Origin: Pedobacter steynii
GTDB lineage: Bacteria; Bacteroidota; Bacteroidia; Sphingobacteriales; Sphingobacteriaceae
Reading direction: 5' to 3'
NCBI RefSeq assembly: GCF_900103665.1
Contig: NZ_FNGY01000005.1
Span: forward strand, 466,641-530,640
DNA length: 64,000 bases
The translations under genes and the position numbers were made by a program. The notes below the pieces were generated by a model, which was not told the origin of the DNA, made no database searches, and saw nothing but the letters and a program-made list of their open reading frames with translations. Of the stretch, positions 34,892 through 43,507 are shown one piece after another (positions within the stretch are counted from its first letter, which is position 1; every line of letters starts with the position of its first letter).

Positions 34892-35581
34892 TTATAGTTC
34901 TTTAATCATAATATTGCGGTACCAGACCTCATTACCATGATCCTGAAGGGCAATCTTTCCTGATTTGAAAGTTGCAAAACCTTCCCATCCGGCAAATTTA
35001 CTTCCTGCAATTAAAGCTTTAAACTGATCATCCCAAAGGGTGGTGCTCACTATTTTAACGCCATTTAATTTAAGTTCCAGCTTGCCGTTTTTGCTGATGA
35101 TCTCAGCAGTGTTCCATTCTCCTACAGGTTTTACCGGCTCTGAACTGCTTTTAATCAGGTCATAAAGGTCTCCTGAGCGGTGTTTGGTAATCTTTCCGTC
35201 CGGATGGCCATCATTGTCCAATACCTGCATCTCTAAACCTGTGCTATAAGTATTGGAATATTTAGCCTTTTCTTCATTGATATAGAAAATGATTCCGCTA
35301 TTTGCTTTTGGGGCAACTTTCCAGTCGATTTTAAGGTGGAAATTGCTGTATTCCTTATCGGTAACAAGATCTCCACCACCTTCTCTTCCTGATTTAGGAA
35401 CAAAATGAAGCGTGCCATCTTCTACCTGCCATTTACTACCTGCTGTCGCCTGGCCATAGGTATGCCATCCTGTTGTAGATTTACCGTCGAATAGTTTTGT
35501 AAATCCTTTTTTGCCAGATTGCGCTGCTGCAGATCCGATGACCGCAGTTAAGAACATGGCTGAGAAAATATATTTTTTCAT
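34892..35581 (-). CDS. exported DUF1080 protein (3-keto-disaccharide hydrolase)
   Basis: Concanavalin-A-like domain of the DUF1080 family (3-keto-disaccharide hydrolase, PF06439), 229 residues with a signal peptide (MKKYIFSAMFLTAVIGSAAAQ). Seen: the FTKLFDGKSTTGWHTYGQ start, the WQVEDGTLHF strand, DLVTDKEYSNFHLKIDWKV, NSGIIFY and GLEMQVLDNDGHPDGK, which holds the acidic residues proposed to be catalytic in this family. It should cleave the glycosidic bond after C3 oxidation, in the periplasm. A perfect hairpin lies just upstream of it. Confidence 0.9.
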   Translation of the reverse strand: MKKYIFSAMFLTAVIGSAAAQSGKKGFTKLFDGKSTTGWHTYGQATAGSKWQVEDGTLHFVPKSGREGGGDLVTDKEYSNFHLKIDWKVAPKANSGIIFYINEEKAKYSNTYSTGLEMQVLDNDGHPDGKITKHRSGDLYDLIKSSSEPVKPVGEWNTAEIISKNGKLELKLNGVKIVSTTLWDDQFKALIAGSKFAGWEGFATFKSGKIALQDHGNEVWYRNIMIKEL

Positions 35582-35603
35582 CTATTTGTTTTTATTTGTC
35601 AAT

Positions 35604-35637
35604 GGAGCCTTTGATTATTTTAATGATCAAAGGCTCC
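35604..35637 (-). other. intercistronic hairpin before the DUF1080 gene
   Basis: Perfect 12-bp stem GGAGCCTTTGAT/ATCAAAGGCTCC with a 10-base loop. On the minus strand no T run follows, so it is more likely an mRNA processing or stability element than a full terminator. Confidence 0.55.
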
Positions 35638-35665
35638 TAATTTTATCTTTTAACTGAAATCAGAA

Positions 35666-37111
35666 TTACCACCCTTTGCGGTATTCGCGTTGAACGTATT
35701 GATTTACCGCATCGAAATTGGTGACTCTCATTTTGTCATTATCCCAAAGTAATTTGATGTTTCTGCCAGGGAAACTTGCCCTGCCTTTATCATTTTTCAA
35801 TTGGATATCAGTTGCTCTGATCGCCAGATTGGCCATCAATAAAGCTTCCGTTAAAGGGCCTGCAATCTCAAAAGGAGAACTAAGTTCTTTCTTGCCATAT
35901 CCGGCAATGCAAGCTTCTACCCATTGTGCATAGTGTCCGTCTGCGCCACCTTTAACTCTTGCCAGACTTTCAGGAACCCTGATGTCCTTGTTTTTGCTCA
36001 ATGGCAAGAGGCGGGGATCTGCACTATAGGTACTGGCCATCATTTTACCTTTGGTGCCAATAAATAAAGTTCCGTTTCCACCATCACCAAAAACTTCGTT
36101 TGCTTCCAGTTCTTCAGGTCTTTCCGGCTGAATACCGCCGTCCATCCAGTGAACCACTACATCACCTTTGGTTTTATTCGTTTTCGGAAATTTTAAGGTC
36201 ACGTGGCTTGATGGCGGACAACTGTCAGGGAAATAGCCCCTTTTGAATTCATCCACATATACAGAGCCAACACTGGCCTGAACTTCCGAAGCATATTTCA
36301 GGTTCAGCATGCTGAAAGGAGCCTCTAACAAATGGCATCCCATATCTCCCAATGCGCCTGTTCCGTAATCCCACCAGCCTCTCCAGTTGAACGGAACCAG
36401 TTTTTCTACATAATCTTTATAAGGGGCAGTACCCAACCATAAATTCCAGTCCAGATCACTTGGCACTTGTGCTTTGTTTGCCGACCATGGTACGCCCTGA
36501 GGCCATACTGGTCTGTCTGTCCAGGCATATACGGTATGTACATCACCAATTAAACCTGCATCATACCATTCCTTCATCTGCCTTGGTCCATCATTAGATG
36601 CACCCTGGTTTCCCATTTGCGTCACTACTTTATATTTTGAAGCTGCTGCGGTTAATGCACGGGCTTCATAAATGTCGTGGGTTAATGGTTTTTGAACGTA
36701 TACATGTTTCCCCAGTTGCATCGCCGCTAATGCCTGTATGGCATGGCTATGATCCGGAGTAGAAACCGACACTGCATCAAAGTTCTTGGATTCTTTGTCG
36801 AACAGCTCACGGTAATCCCTGTAGTATTTTGCTTTTGGGAAGGCCTTTACACTGGCAGCAGCCCTGGAGTCGTGTACATCACAAAGGAAGCCGATTTCGG
36901 CTTTACCGCTTTTGTAAAAATTAGCAATGTCCGACTGCCCTTTACCTCCGGCGCCAATCCCTGCAATAATCAGGCGGTCACTCGGTGCGGTAAATCCTCT
37001 TCCGCCTAAAACATGACGGGGAACGATCATAAATGCAGTAGCTGCAACGGCAGCAGTCTTAAGGAAACTCCGTCTCGACGTCGCGTCCTGGTTCTTGTTG
37101 GTTTCTTCCAT
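35666..37111 (-). CDS. Tat-exported Gfo/Idh/MocA family oxidoreductase
   Basis: NAD(P)-binding sugar oxidoreductase of 481 residues with a Tat signal (TSRRSFLKTAAVAATAFMIV), therefore exported folded with its cofactor. Seen: the Rossmann part IIAGIGAGGKGQSDIANF, the VSVSTPDHSHA strand, and the EKP-type motif as VQKPLTHDIYEA. The C-terminal domain carries GDMGCHLLEAP. Exported members of this family are proposed to oxidise or reduce C3 of sugars with tightly bound NAD. Sixth gene of the operon. Confidence 0.88.
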   Translation of the reverse strand: MEETNKNQDATSRRSFLKTAAVAATAFMIVPRHVLGGRGFTAPSDRLIIAGIGAGGKGQSDIANFYKSGKAEIGFLCDVHDSRAAASVKAFPKAKYYRDYRELFDKESKNFDAVSVSTPDHSHAIQALAAMQLGKHVYVQKPLTHDIYEARALTAAASKYKVVTQMGNQGASNDGPRQMKEWYDAGLIGDVHTVYAWTDRPVWPQGVPWSANKAQVPSDLDWNLWLGTAPYKDYVEKLVPFNWRGWWDYGTGALGDMGCHLLEAPFSMLNLKYASEVQASVGSVYVDEFKRGYFPDSCPPSSHVTLKFPKTNKTKGDVVVHWMDGGIQPERPEELEANEVFGDGGNGTLFIGTKGKMMASTYSADPRLLPLSKNKDIRVPESLARVKGGADGHYAQWVEACIAGYGKKELSSPFEIAGPLTEALLMANLAIRATDIQLKNDKGRASFPGRNIKLLWDNDKMRVTNFDAVNQYVQREYRKGW

Positions 37112-37159
37112 GGTTTACAGGTGGTTCTGTGGTTTATAGGTTGGTGCTGTGGTTCAGGG
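37111..37159. repeat. imperfect 19-20 bp direct repeats in the operon
   Basis: About 2.5 units of TGGTTTACAGGTGGTTCTG, TGGTTTATAGGTTGGTGCTG and TGGTTCAGGG fill the space between the cytochrome gene end and the Gfo/Idh start. They look like slippage products and may tune spacing. Confidence 0.6.
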
Positions 37160-37549
37160 TTATTTTTTCAATGAAAGAATATATCTTACCATTTCTTTGG
37201 CATCATCCTTAGAAAGGCTGGCATGTGGCGTCATTGGAACTTCTCCCCAAACACCTTTACCACCAGCAATGATCTTTCCTGCCAATAATTCAATGGTTTC
37301 ATCATTCAAGCTGTATTTGGCTGCGATCTCTTCGTAGGTTGGGCCAATTACTTTTGTTACTTTATTGTGGCATCCGATACAATCTGCGGTAGCGATCAGT
37401 CTTTCTCCAGGGTGTTTTTCTGTGGAGGCAGTGCTTGCAGCAGGTGTACTCTCAGTTGTTGAGGCGTTGTTTGTTGCATTTGATTCCGGACTTCCGCAAG
37501 AAGCTAAAGCAAGAATAAAGCAGGCAAGGATAAATAGTGTGTGTTTCAT
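37160..37549 (-). CDS. c-type cytochrome lipoprotein
   Basis: Single-heme cytochrome c of 129 residues, exported and lipid-anchored (lipobox ALASC, Cys about residue 18). A serine/threonine/alanine-rich linker leads to the heme site CIGCH (57-61), and the Met in PMTPHAS is the likely sixth ligand. Placed among the periplasmic glycoside dehydrogenase genes, it is the probable electron acceptor of the GMC enzyme or a relay to the respiratory chain (inference). Confidence 0.9.
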   Translation of the reverse strand: MKHTLFILACFILALASCGSPESNATNNASTTESTPAASTASTEKHPGERLIATADCIGCHNKVTKVIGPTYEEIAAKYSLNDETIELLAGKIIAGGKGVWGEVPMTPHASLSKDDAKEMVRYILSLKK

Positions 37550-37566
37550 TTTGTGTTGTATTAATA

Positions 37567-38619
37567 TTATAGACCTAAAATTTTATTGTTGAAATCATCG
37601 TTTCCACCGGAAGCGGCAAAATCGTCAAAAGCCCTTTCAGTTACTTTAATGATGTTTTTGCTGATCAGTTCTGCGCCTTCTTTTGCACCAACCTGAGCAT
37701 CTTTAATCGGGCATTCCCATTCCATTACTGCCCATCCCTGGTAATCATATTGTGCCAATTTACTGAAAATGGTTTTAAAATCCACCTGACCATCGCCTGG
37801 TGAGCGGTATCTTCCTGCACGGTTGGCCCAGCTTTGGTATCCACCAAAAGTTCCTTGTTTTCCTGTAGGGTTGAACTCAGAATCCTTCACATGGAAAGCT
37901 TTGATGCGCTCATGGTAGAAATCGATATATTGAATGTAGTCCAGTTGCTGTAATATAAAATGTGAGGGATCGTATAGCAAACAGGCACGGGGATGGTTGT
38001 TTACTTTTTCCAGGAACATCTCGTAAGTGATGCCATCGAAGAGATCTTCTCCGGGGTGAATCTCATAACATACATCCACACCACAGTTGTCGAACTCATT
38101 CAGAATCGGGGTCCACCTTTTGGCAAGCTCGGTAAAGGCAGCGTCTACCAAACCTTCCGGGCGTTGTGGCCAGGGGTGGAACATGTGCCAAAGCAGGGAA
38201 CCACTAAATGTAGCATGTGCATTTAGTCCCAGGTTTTGTGAAGCTTTCGCCGCATATTTTAATTGCTGAACTGCCCATTTGGTGCGTTCAGCAGGGTTGT
38301 TCTTGTATTGATCAGGAGCAAATGCATCAAAAGCGAGATCATAAGCAGGGTTTACCGCAACCAGTTGTCCCTGAAGGTGGGTAGAGAGTTCTGTAATCTC
38401 TAATCCATGTGACTGTACTTTACCTTTTAACTCATCCGCATAGGTTTTACTCTCTGCCGCCTTTTGAAGGTCGATAAAACGGGAATCAAGTGTCGGCATC
38501 TGAATGCCTTTAAAACCTAATCCTGCCGCCCATTCACAAATGGCATCTAGGGAATTGAAAGGGGCTTCATCTCCAATAAACTGGGCAATAAAAACTCCGG
38601 GTCCTTTAATTGTTGTCAT
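37567..38619 (-). CDS. sugar phosphate isomerase/epimerase-like TIM-barrel protein
   Basis: Cytoplasmic TIM barrel (PF01261) of 350 residues, no signal peptide. Metal-site candidates: the Glu in VCYEIHPGED, the Asp-His in LLYDPSHFIL, the His in KAFHVKDSEF, and the Glu in AVMEWECPIKD. It begins 5 bases after the Gfo/Idh gene, a close pair seen often in such loci. Together they likely convert the imported keto-sugar back to a central sugar (inferred). Confidence 0.87.
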   Translation of the reverse strand: MTTIKGPGVFIAQFIGDEAPFNSLDAICEWAAGLGFKGIQMPTLDSRFIDLQKAAESKTYADELKGKVQSHGLEITELSTHLQGQLVAVNPAYDLAFDAFAPDQYKNNPAERTKWAVQQLKYAAKASQNLGLNAHATFSGSLLWHMFHPWPQRPEGLVDAAFTELAKRWTPILNEFDNCGVDVCYEIHPGEDLFDGITYEMFLEKVNNHPRACLLYDPSHFILQQLDYIQYIDFYHERIKAFHVKDSEFNPTGKQGTFGGYQSWANRAGRYRSPGDGQVDFKTIFSKLAQYDYQGWAVMEWECPIKDAQVGAKEGAELISKNIIKVTERAFDDFAASGGNDDFNNKILGL

Positions 38620-38624
38620 GATGT

Positions 38625-39785
38625 TTATATGTTAAAATCAAACCACTTTTGATCAGAGGCTGAGGAAGCCACTACATTTTCAATAAATGCCATTCCTCTT
38701 ACACCATCTTCTACTTTAGGGAAGTCGAGCATTGCAGCAGTTGGTTCTTCACCTTTACTGATTGCTCCTATTGTTAACGCAAAGTTTCTGTAAATATTTG
38801 CAAAAGCTTCCAGGTAACCTTCCGGATGTCCTCCCGGAACACGGGTATTGTGTTTGGCAATGTCAGACAGGTAAGCCTGTCCAGCACGATAGATTTGTGC
38901 CGGCTGATCCAGCCATTTTACGATTAAGGTATTCGGTTCCATCTGGTGCCATTCCAGGCCTCCTTTTTCTCCGTAAATTTTGATTTTTAGTGCATTTTCT
39001 TCTCCGGCAGCAATCTGCGAAGCAATCAGAACACCGTTGGCGCCATTGTCGAACTTCAACAATACGTTGCCATCGTCGTCTAATCCACGACCAGGAACTA
39101 CGATATTTAAATCTGCACAAAGTTTGGTGATCTTTAATCCGGAGATGTATTCTGCCAGTTGGGCAGCATGTGTACCGATATCTCCCATACAACCACTTTT
39201 ACCGCTTTTCTTTGGGTCTGTACGCCAGGCGGCACCTGCGTTGCCTTCTCTTTCAGTCAACGTACTCAGCCATCCCTGTGGATATTCGACCATTATTTTT
39301 CTAATGGCTCCGATTTTTCCTTCTTTCACCATTTCCCTGGCTTGTTTTACCATTGGATAACCTGAATAGGTATGGGTAAGACAAAGGACCAGTCCTGTTT
39401 CTTCAACTTTTTGCTGCAGTTGTTTTGCCTCTTCCAGGGACAAGGCAATAGGTTTCTCGATTACGACATTAAAGCCATGGTCAAGCGCCATCATTGCAGG
39501 CGCAAAGTGAGCGAAATTAGGGGTCACGATGGTGACGAAGTCTATGCGTTTATCTGCGGGCAGCTGACTTTCTTTTTCGATCATCTCCTGGTAATTCTCA
39601 TAGATTCTGTCATCATCCAGGAAAAGTTCCTTTCCGGATTGTCTGCCTACTTCAGGATTTACACTTAAAGCTCCACAGCAAAACTCAACCTGACCATCTA
39701 TGTTTGCTGCAATGCGGTGAACGGCGCCGATAAATGCGTCTTTACCTCCACCGATCATACCCATTCTCATCTTTCTGTTGTTCAT
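38625..39785 (-). CDS. cytoplasmic Gfo/Idh/MocA family oxidoreductase
   Basis: NAD(P)-dependent sugar oxidoreductase of 386 residues without a signal peptide. Seen: the Rossmann motif GMIGGGKDAFIGAVH, FVTIVTPNFAHFAP, and the catalytic-lysine motif VIEKPIAL; the C-terminal domain has GDIGTHAAQLAEY. It may reduce a 3-keto sugar to the normal sugar after uptake. It is the third gene of the operon and follows the GMC gene after a hairpin at 39847-39881. Confidence 0.9.
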   Translation of the reverse strand: MNNRKMRMGMIGGGKDAFIGAVHRIAANIDGQVEFCCGALSVNPEVGRQSGKELFLDDDRIYENYQEMIEKESQLPADKRIDFVTIVTPNFAHFAPAMMALDHGFNVVIEKPIALSLEEAKQLQQKVEETGLVLCLTHTYSGYPMVKQAREMVKEGKIGAIRKIMVEYPQGWLSTLTEREGNAGAAWRTDPKKSGKSGCMGDIGTHAAQLAEYISGLKITKLCADLNIVVPGRGLDDDGNVLLKFDNGANGVLIASQIAAGEENALKIKIYGEKGGLEWHQMEPNTLIVKWLDQPAQIYRAGQAYLSDIAKHNTRVPGGHPEGYLEAFANIYRNFALTIGAISKGEEPTAAMLDFPKVEDGVRGMAFIENVVASSASDQKWFDFNI

Positions 39786-39846
39786 CAGAATATTTTTTTT
39801 ATTGTTTTTAATATACCTAAACCGACTTAGCGGGGGCTTAAATATA

Positions 39847-39881
39847 AAACCTGCATGCCAGTTTTACAAGCATGCAGGTTT
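39847..39881 (-). terminator. intra-operon hairpin after the GMC gene
   Basis: Perfect 12-bp stem AAACCTGCATGC/GCATGCAGGTTT with an 11-base loop, 5 bases past the GMC stop. The following minus-strand bases are T/A-rich (TATATTT), so it can act as a partial terminator that lowers expression of the genes beyond. Confidence 0.6.
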
Positions 39882-39885
39882 AGTT

Positions 39886-41589
39886 TTAAAGATTTCCTTT
39901 TTTAAGTTCATTAACTGCAAAATCACATGCTCTTGCGGTCAGCGCCATATAGGTTAATGATGGATTCTGACAAGCTGCAGAAGGCATACATGAACCGTCT
40001 GTTACGAATACGTTTTTCACTTCATGCATCTGGTTGAATTTATTCAACACAGAAGTTTTAGGATCATGTCCCATACGGGCGGTACCCATTTCATGGATGG
40101 CCATTCCCGGAGTAGAACCGTTATCATAAGTATGTACGTCTTTGATTCCTGCGGCTTCCAGCATTTCGGCAGCATCGTTCATCATGTCTACGCGCATTTT
40201 TTGCTCGTTGTCTTTGAATTCACAATCAATTGCCAGAACTGGTTGTCCCCATTTGTCTTTTTTGCTTTTATCAATGTAAACGCGGTTTTCATGATATGGA
40301 AGAGATTCTCCGAAACCACCCAAGCCCATGTTCCATGCACCCGGAACGGTCATCTGGTCTTTGAAATCACCCCCAAAAGCAAGTTCTGCTACATCCGCAT
40401 GCCAGTTTCCGCGACCTGCACCACCCTGGTATCCAAAGCCCCTTACATAATCACGTTTGTCGTTGCCAATGTTTCTGTATCTCGGAATATAGATTCCGTT
40501 TGCCCTTCTTCCGAAGGTGTATTTATCGTCAAAACCTTCTGCTCTTCCTGAAGCACCGCAACGGAAATGGTGGTCCATCAGGTTATGTCCCAATTCGCCG
40601 CTTCCATTACCTAATCCATTAGGGAAGATGTCTGAAGTAGAGTTTAGCAATAAGAAAGTAGAGCCTAAAGTTGATCCGTTAACGAATACAATTTTGGCAT
40701 AATACTCAATCGTTTCCTTAGTTTCGGAATCGATCACGACTACTCCTTTTGCTTTTTGTGTTTCTTTATCGTAGATGATGGTATTTACCAGGGAGAAAGG
40801 ACGAAGGGTTAAATTACCTGTCGCCACTGCTGCCGGAAGGGTAGAAGACTGGGTGCTGAAATAAGCGCCAAAAGGACATCCCCTGCTACACAGGTTACGG
40901 TATTGGCATTTACCCCTTCCGCCATGTTCCACCGTTAAATTTGCCGTACGGCCGATGGTCATGATTCTGGACTTTTTCCATTTGTCTTCAATTCTTTTCT
41001 TCACATCTTTTTCCACACAGTTCATCTCCATTGGTGGAAGGAACTGTCCGTCAGGGAAGTGAGGATAGTTTTCTGCCTGCCCGCTGATTCCTGCAAATTT
41101 CTCTACATAATCGTACCATGGGGCAATGTCTTTATATCTGATCGGCCAGTCTACACCGTGTCCGTCTTTTGCATTGTCTTCAAAATTCAGGTCACTCAAG
41201 CGGTAACTCTGACGGCCCCACATCAATGATTTACCACCTACATGGAAACCACGGTACCAGTCAAAACGTTTCACTTCTGTATAAGGACAGTCGTGGTCAT
41301 TTACCCAGAAGCTTTCATTGTATTCCTGATAAGGATAATCTCTGATCTGAACCGGATGGGTATCCTTTTGCGCTTCTGTTAACCTTCCGCGGTGTTCGAA
41401 TTCCCAAGGCTTTTTCATGGCCGTGGTATAGTCTTTTATGTGTTCAACGTTTCTTCCTCTTTCCAGAAGTAAAACTTTCAAACCTTTTTCTGTCAATTCT
41501 TTTGCAGCCCAGCCGCCACTGATTCCTGATCCTACAACGATCGCATCATAAGTATTCTGCGCCGTTGCCTTTGTATTTAAATTGCTCAT
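39886..41589 (-). CDS. GMC family oxidoreductase (glycoside 3-dehydrogenase type)
   Basis: FAD enzyme of 567 residues. Seen: the FAD-binding VVGSGISGGWAAKELTEKG (about residues 18-36), HVGGKSLMWGRQSYR, the cysteine-rich CQYRNLCSRGCPFGAY stretch, which may bind an iron-sulfur cluster, and the C-terminal MGTARMGHDPKTSVLN and CMPSAACQNPSLTYMALTAR. It pairs with a gluconate-2-dehydrogenase subunit 3 gene; such pairs oxidise C3 of glucosides in other bacteria and are exported as a complex by the small subunit's signal. It has no signal of its own, in agreement. Confidence 0.93.
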   Translation of the reverse strand: MSNLNTKATAQNTYDAIVVGSGISGGWAAKELTEKGLKVLLLERGRNVEHIKDYTTAMKKPWEFEHRGRLTEAQKDTHPVQIRDYPYQEYNESFWVNDHDCPYTEVKRFDWYRGFHVGGKSLMWGRQSYRLSDLNFEDNAKDGHGVDWPIRYKDIAPWYDYVEKFAGISGQAENYPHFPDGQFLPPMEMNCVEKDVKKRIEDKWKKSRIMTIGRTANLTVEHGGRGKCQYRNLCSRGCPFGAYFSTQSSTLPAAVATGNLTLRPFSLVNTIIYDKETQKAKGVVVIDSETKETIEYYAKIVFVNGSTLGSTFLLLNSTSDIFPNGLGNGSGELGHNLMDHHFRCGASGRAEGFDDKYTFGRRANGIYIPRYRNIGNDKRDYVRGFGYQGGAGRGNWHADVAELAFGGDFKDQMTVPGAWNMGLGGFGESLPYHENRVYIDKSKKDKWGQPVLAIDCEFKDNEQKMRVDMMNDAAEMLEAAGIKDVHTYDNGSTPGMAIHEMGTARMGHDPKTSVLNKFNQMHEVKNVFVTDGSCMPSAACQNPSLTYMALTARACDFAVNELKKGNL

Positions 41590-41609
41590 TGTCTAATTTT
41601 ATAAAAGAT

Positions 41610-42269
41610 TTATGCCCAAACTTTTTGACCTGGTTTTAAGTCCACACAGCCGTCATAACGGCCAGGGATTTCTACATAGGCCAAGGCCTTGGTAGCACCG
41701 ATCTCTGAGGTGAAATAACCCAATAAGGTTAAATCCCTGATGATTGCAAAGAACTGAGGAGCCGTTTTAGGCTTGTCCTTAGGGGTCATTGCATTCCCGG
41801 GAGCTTCTTTTTCAGACTTTTTCTGAACAACATTTTCCTGTTGTTTCTCTAATGCATCTTTTTCCACCTTGCTTGCTGCAATGGTTGCTTCACGAACTTT
41901 GTTTAAAAGTTCCTGACGCTGTGCTACAGAAATTTCAAGGAATGATTTTTTAAAGGTGTCTTTTGATTGTTTTTCCAGATCTTCAAGACCCTTGGTGAAT
42001 GCTTTTTGAGCATCTGAAGGGTAGCAATCTTTGACCATCATGGCGATAAATGGTCCTACTCCAGCTTCTTTAGCCCCAGGTGTGCTTGTGGTTGGGATAA
42101 TGATGTCTGCTACTTCGGTAATTAGTTTTTCCTGATCTGCGGAAAATAAACTACCGGCAGTTGATGTGGATGGTGAATTGCAACTCTCTAAAAATACTCC
42201 GATCGTAGTTGCGGATAATGCTGCCCCCATTAAAAAGGCAACACTCTTCACTGCTTCTCTTCTGTCCAT
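41610..42269 (-). CDS. gluconate 2-dehydrogenase subunit 3 family protein
   Basis: Small subunit of the GMC dehydrogenase, 219 residues. The N-terminus MDRREAVKSVAFLMGAALSA is a Tat-type signal followed by the lipobox-like FLESC, so it probably carries its GMC partner across the membrane and anchors it. The family core LITEVADIIIPTTSTPGAKEAGVGPFI is clear. A lysine/glutamate-rich insert (about 130-155) is unusual. It is the first gene of the ten-gene operon, with a palindrome upstream. Confidence 0.9.
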   Translation of the reverse strand: MDRREAVKSVAFLMGAALSATTIGVFLESCNSPSTSTAGSLFSADQEKLITEVADIIIPTTSTPGAKEAGVGPFIAMMVKDCYPSDAQKAFTKGLEDLEKQSKDTFKKSFLEISVAQRQELLNKVREATIAASKVEKDALEKQQENVVQKKSEKEAPGNAMTPKDKPKTAPQFFAIIRDLTLLGYFTSEIGATKALAYVEIPGRYDGCVDLKPGQKVWA

Positions 42270-42347
42270 ATTAGGCGGTTTAGGTGTTTATATGTGGTTA
42301 TAAGTGTGTTTTGTTTTGTAATAATAAGCAAAAATTAACAGTTAGTG

Positions 42348-42370
42348 TTATAAATACACAGTATTTATAA
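42348..42370. promoter_or_regulatory. 23-bp palindrome, candidate operator
   Basis: Perfect inverted repeat TTATAAATAC-ACA-GTATTTATAA between the divergent glycoside operon (ATG at 42269) and tdh (ATG at 42529). Size and position fit an operator for a dimeric regulator; none is encoded nearby. Confidence 0.5.
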
Positions 42371-42502
42371 ATATATAATGTTTTTGTTACTTAATCAATT
42401 TCCTGTGCAATTCTTTGGAGGGATCGAAGGGAGGGAGAAAGGAATTATCAGGGAGATGCATGATAAATCATAAACATTTTATATAGGTTTGTTACGTTTT
42501 TT

Positions 42503-42510
42503 TAACTTTG
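42503..42510 (+). promoter_or_regulatory. -7 box TAACTTTG of tdh
   Basis: Exact TAnnTTTG box 19 bases before the tdh ATG. A TTTG is present 11 bases upstream, too close for a normal -33. Confidence 0.55.
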
Positions 42511-42528
42511 TCAAAATCCAAATAATTC

Positions 42529-43479
42529 ATGATTGAGAAAATATTAGTATTGGGCTCTAACGGTCAGATCGGCACTGAACTTGTAACCGCCTTACGTAAG
42601 AGCTATGGTGAGAGTAATGTAGTGGCCTGTGACATTCGCAGACCTGATTATGACATCAAGAACTCAGGACCATTTGAGTTTGTGAACGTGCTTGAAAAAG
42701 ACATTCTGAACAACATTTTTCAGAAGTATAAGCCTACACAGGTTTATTTGCTGGCGGCATTGTTGTCGGCCACAGGGGAACAGAATCCTAAACTGGCCTG
42801 GGACCTGAACATGAATGGTTTGCTTAATATTTTAGATCTGGCCATCACTTATAAAACGGCTAAGGTATACTGGCCAAGTTCAATTGCAGTATTTGGGCCA
42901 AACTCGCCTAAAGATGCAACACCTCAGTATTGTGTGATGGATCCGAATACGGTGTATGGAATCAGTAAACTGGCTGGCGAACGCTGGTGTGAATATTATA
43001 ACCAGAAATTTGGCCTGGATGTCCGCAGTATCCGTTATCCTGGATTGATCAGCTGGAAAGCTGCTCCGGGTGGAGGAACAACAGATTACGCCATTCATAT
43101 TTTCCATGATGCCTTAACCAAAGGAAGTTATGCTTCGTTCTTAAATGCGGAAACGGAATTGCCAATGATGTATATGGACGATGCCATCCGTGGAACAATC
43201 CAGTTAATGGATGCAGAATCGAGTAAAATATCTATCCGTTCCAGTTATAATTTTGGTGGGGTAAGTTTTACACCGGAGGTTTTAGCAGCCGAAATCAGGA
43301 AACATATTCCGGATTTTACCTTAACTTACAAAGACAATGATCCACGTCAGGCGATCGCGAACAGCTGGCCGCGTTCTATCGACGACAGCTTTGCTCAGAA
43401 AGACTGGGGGTGGAAACCGGAGTTTGACTTGTCGAAAATGACGGTAGATATGTTGAAAAACTTACAGAGTAATCATTAA
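42529..43479 (+). CDS. tdh: L-threonine 3-dehydrogenase, extended-SDR (epimerase-like) type
   Basis: NAD-dependent SDR of 316 residues resembling the short-chain L-threonine dehydrogenases, which make 2-amino-3-ketobutyrate. Seen: the Rossmann LVLGSNGQIGTELV, the catalytic Tyr-Lys in TVYGISKLAGER, and the stretch RYPGLISWKAAPGGGTTDYA, which is characteristic of threonine dehydrogenases in this fold. It is cytoplasmic. The yebC gene follows after 28 bases. The alternative is a general NAD-dependent epimerase. Confidence 0.86.
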   Translation: MIEKILVLGSNGQIGTELVTALRKSYGESNVVACDIRRPDYDIKNSGPFEFVNVLEKDILNNIFQKYKPTQVYLLAALLSATGEQNPKLAWDLNMNGLLNILDLAITYKTAKVYWPSSIAVFGPNSPKDATPQYCVMDPNTVYGISKLAGERWCEYYNQKFGLDVRSIRYPGLISWKAAPGGGTTDYAIHIFHDALTKGSYASFLNAETELPMMYMDDAIRGTIQLMDAESSKISIRSSYNFGGVSFTPEVLAAEIRKHIPDFTLTYKDNDPRQAIANSWPRSIDDSFAQKDWGWKPEFDLSKMTVDMLKNLQSNH

Positions 43480-43507
43480 TAAGGGGGATCCTTAAATAAA
43501 ATATACA

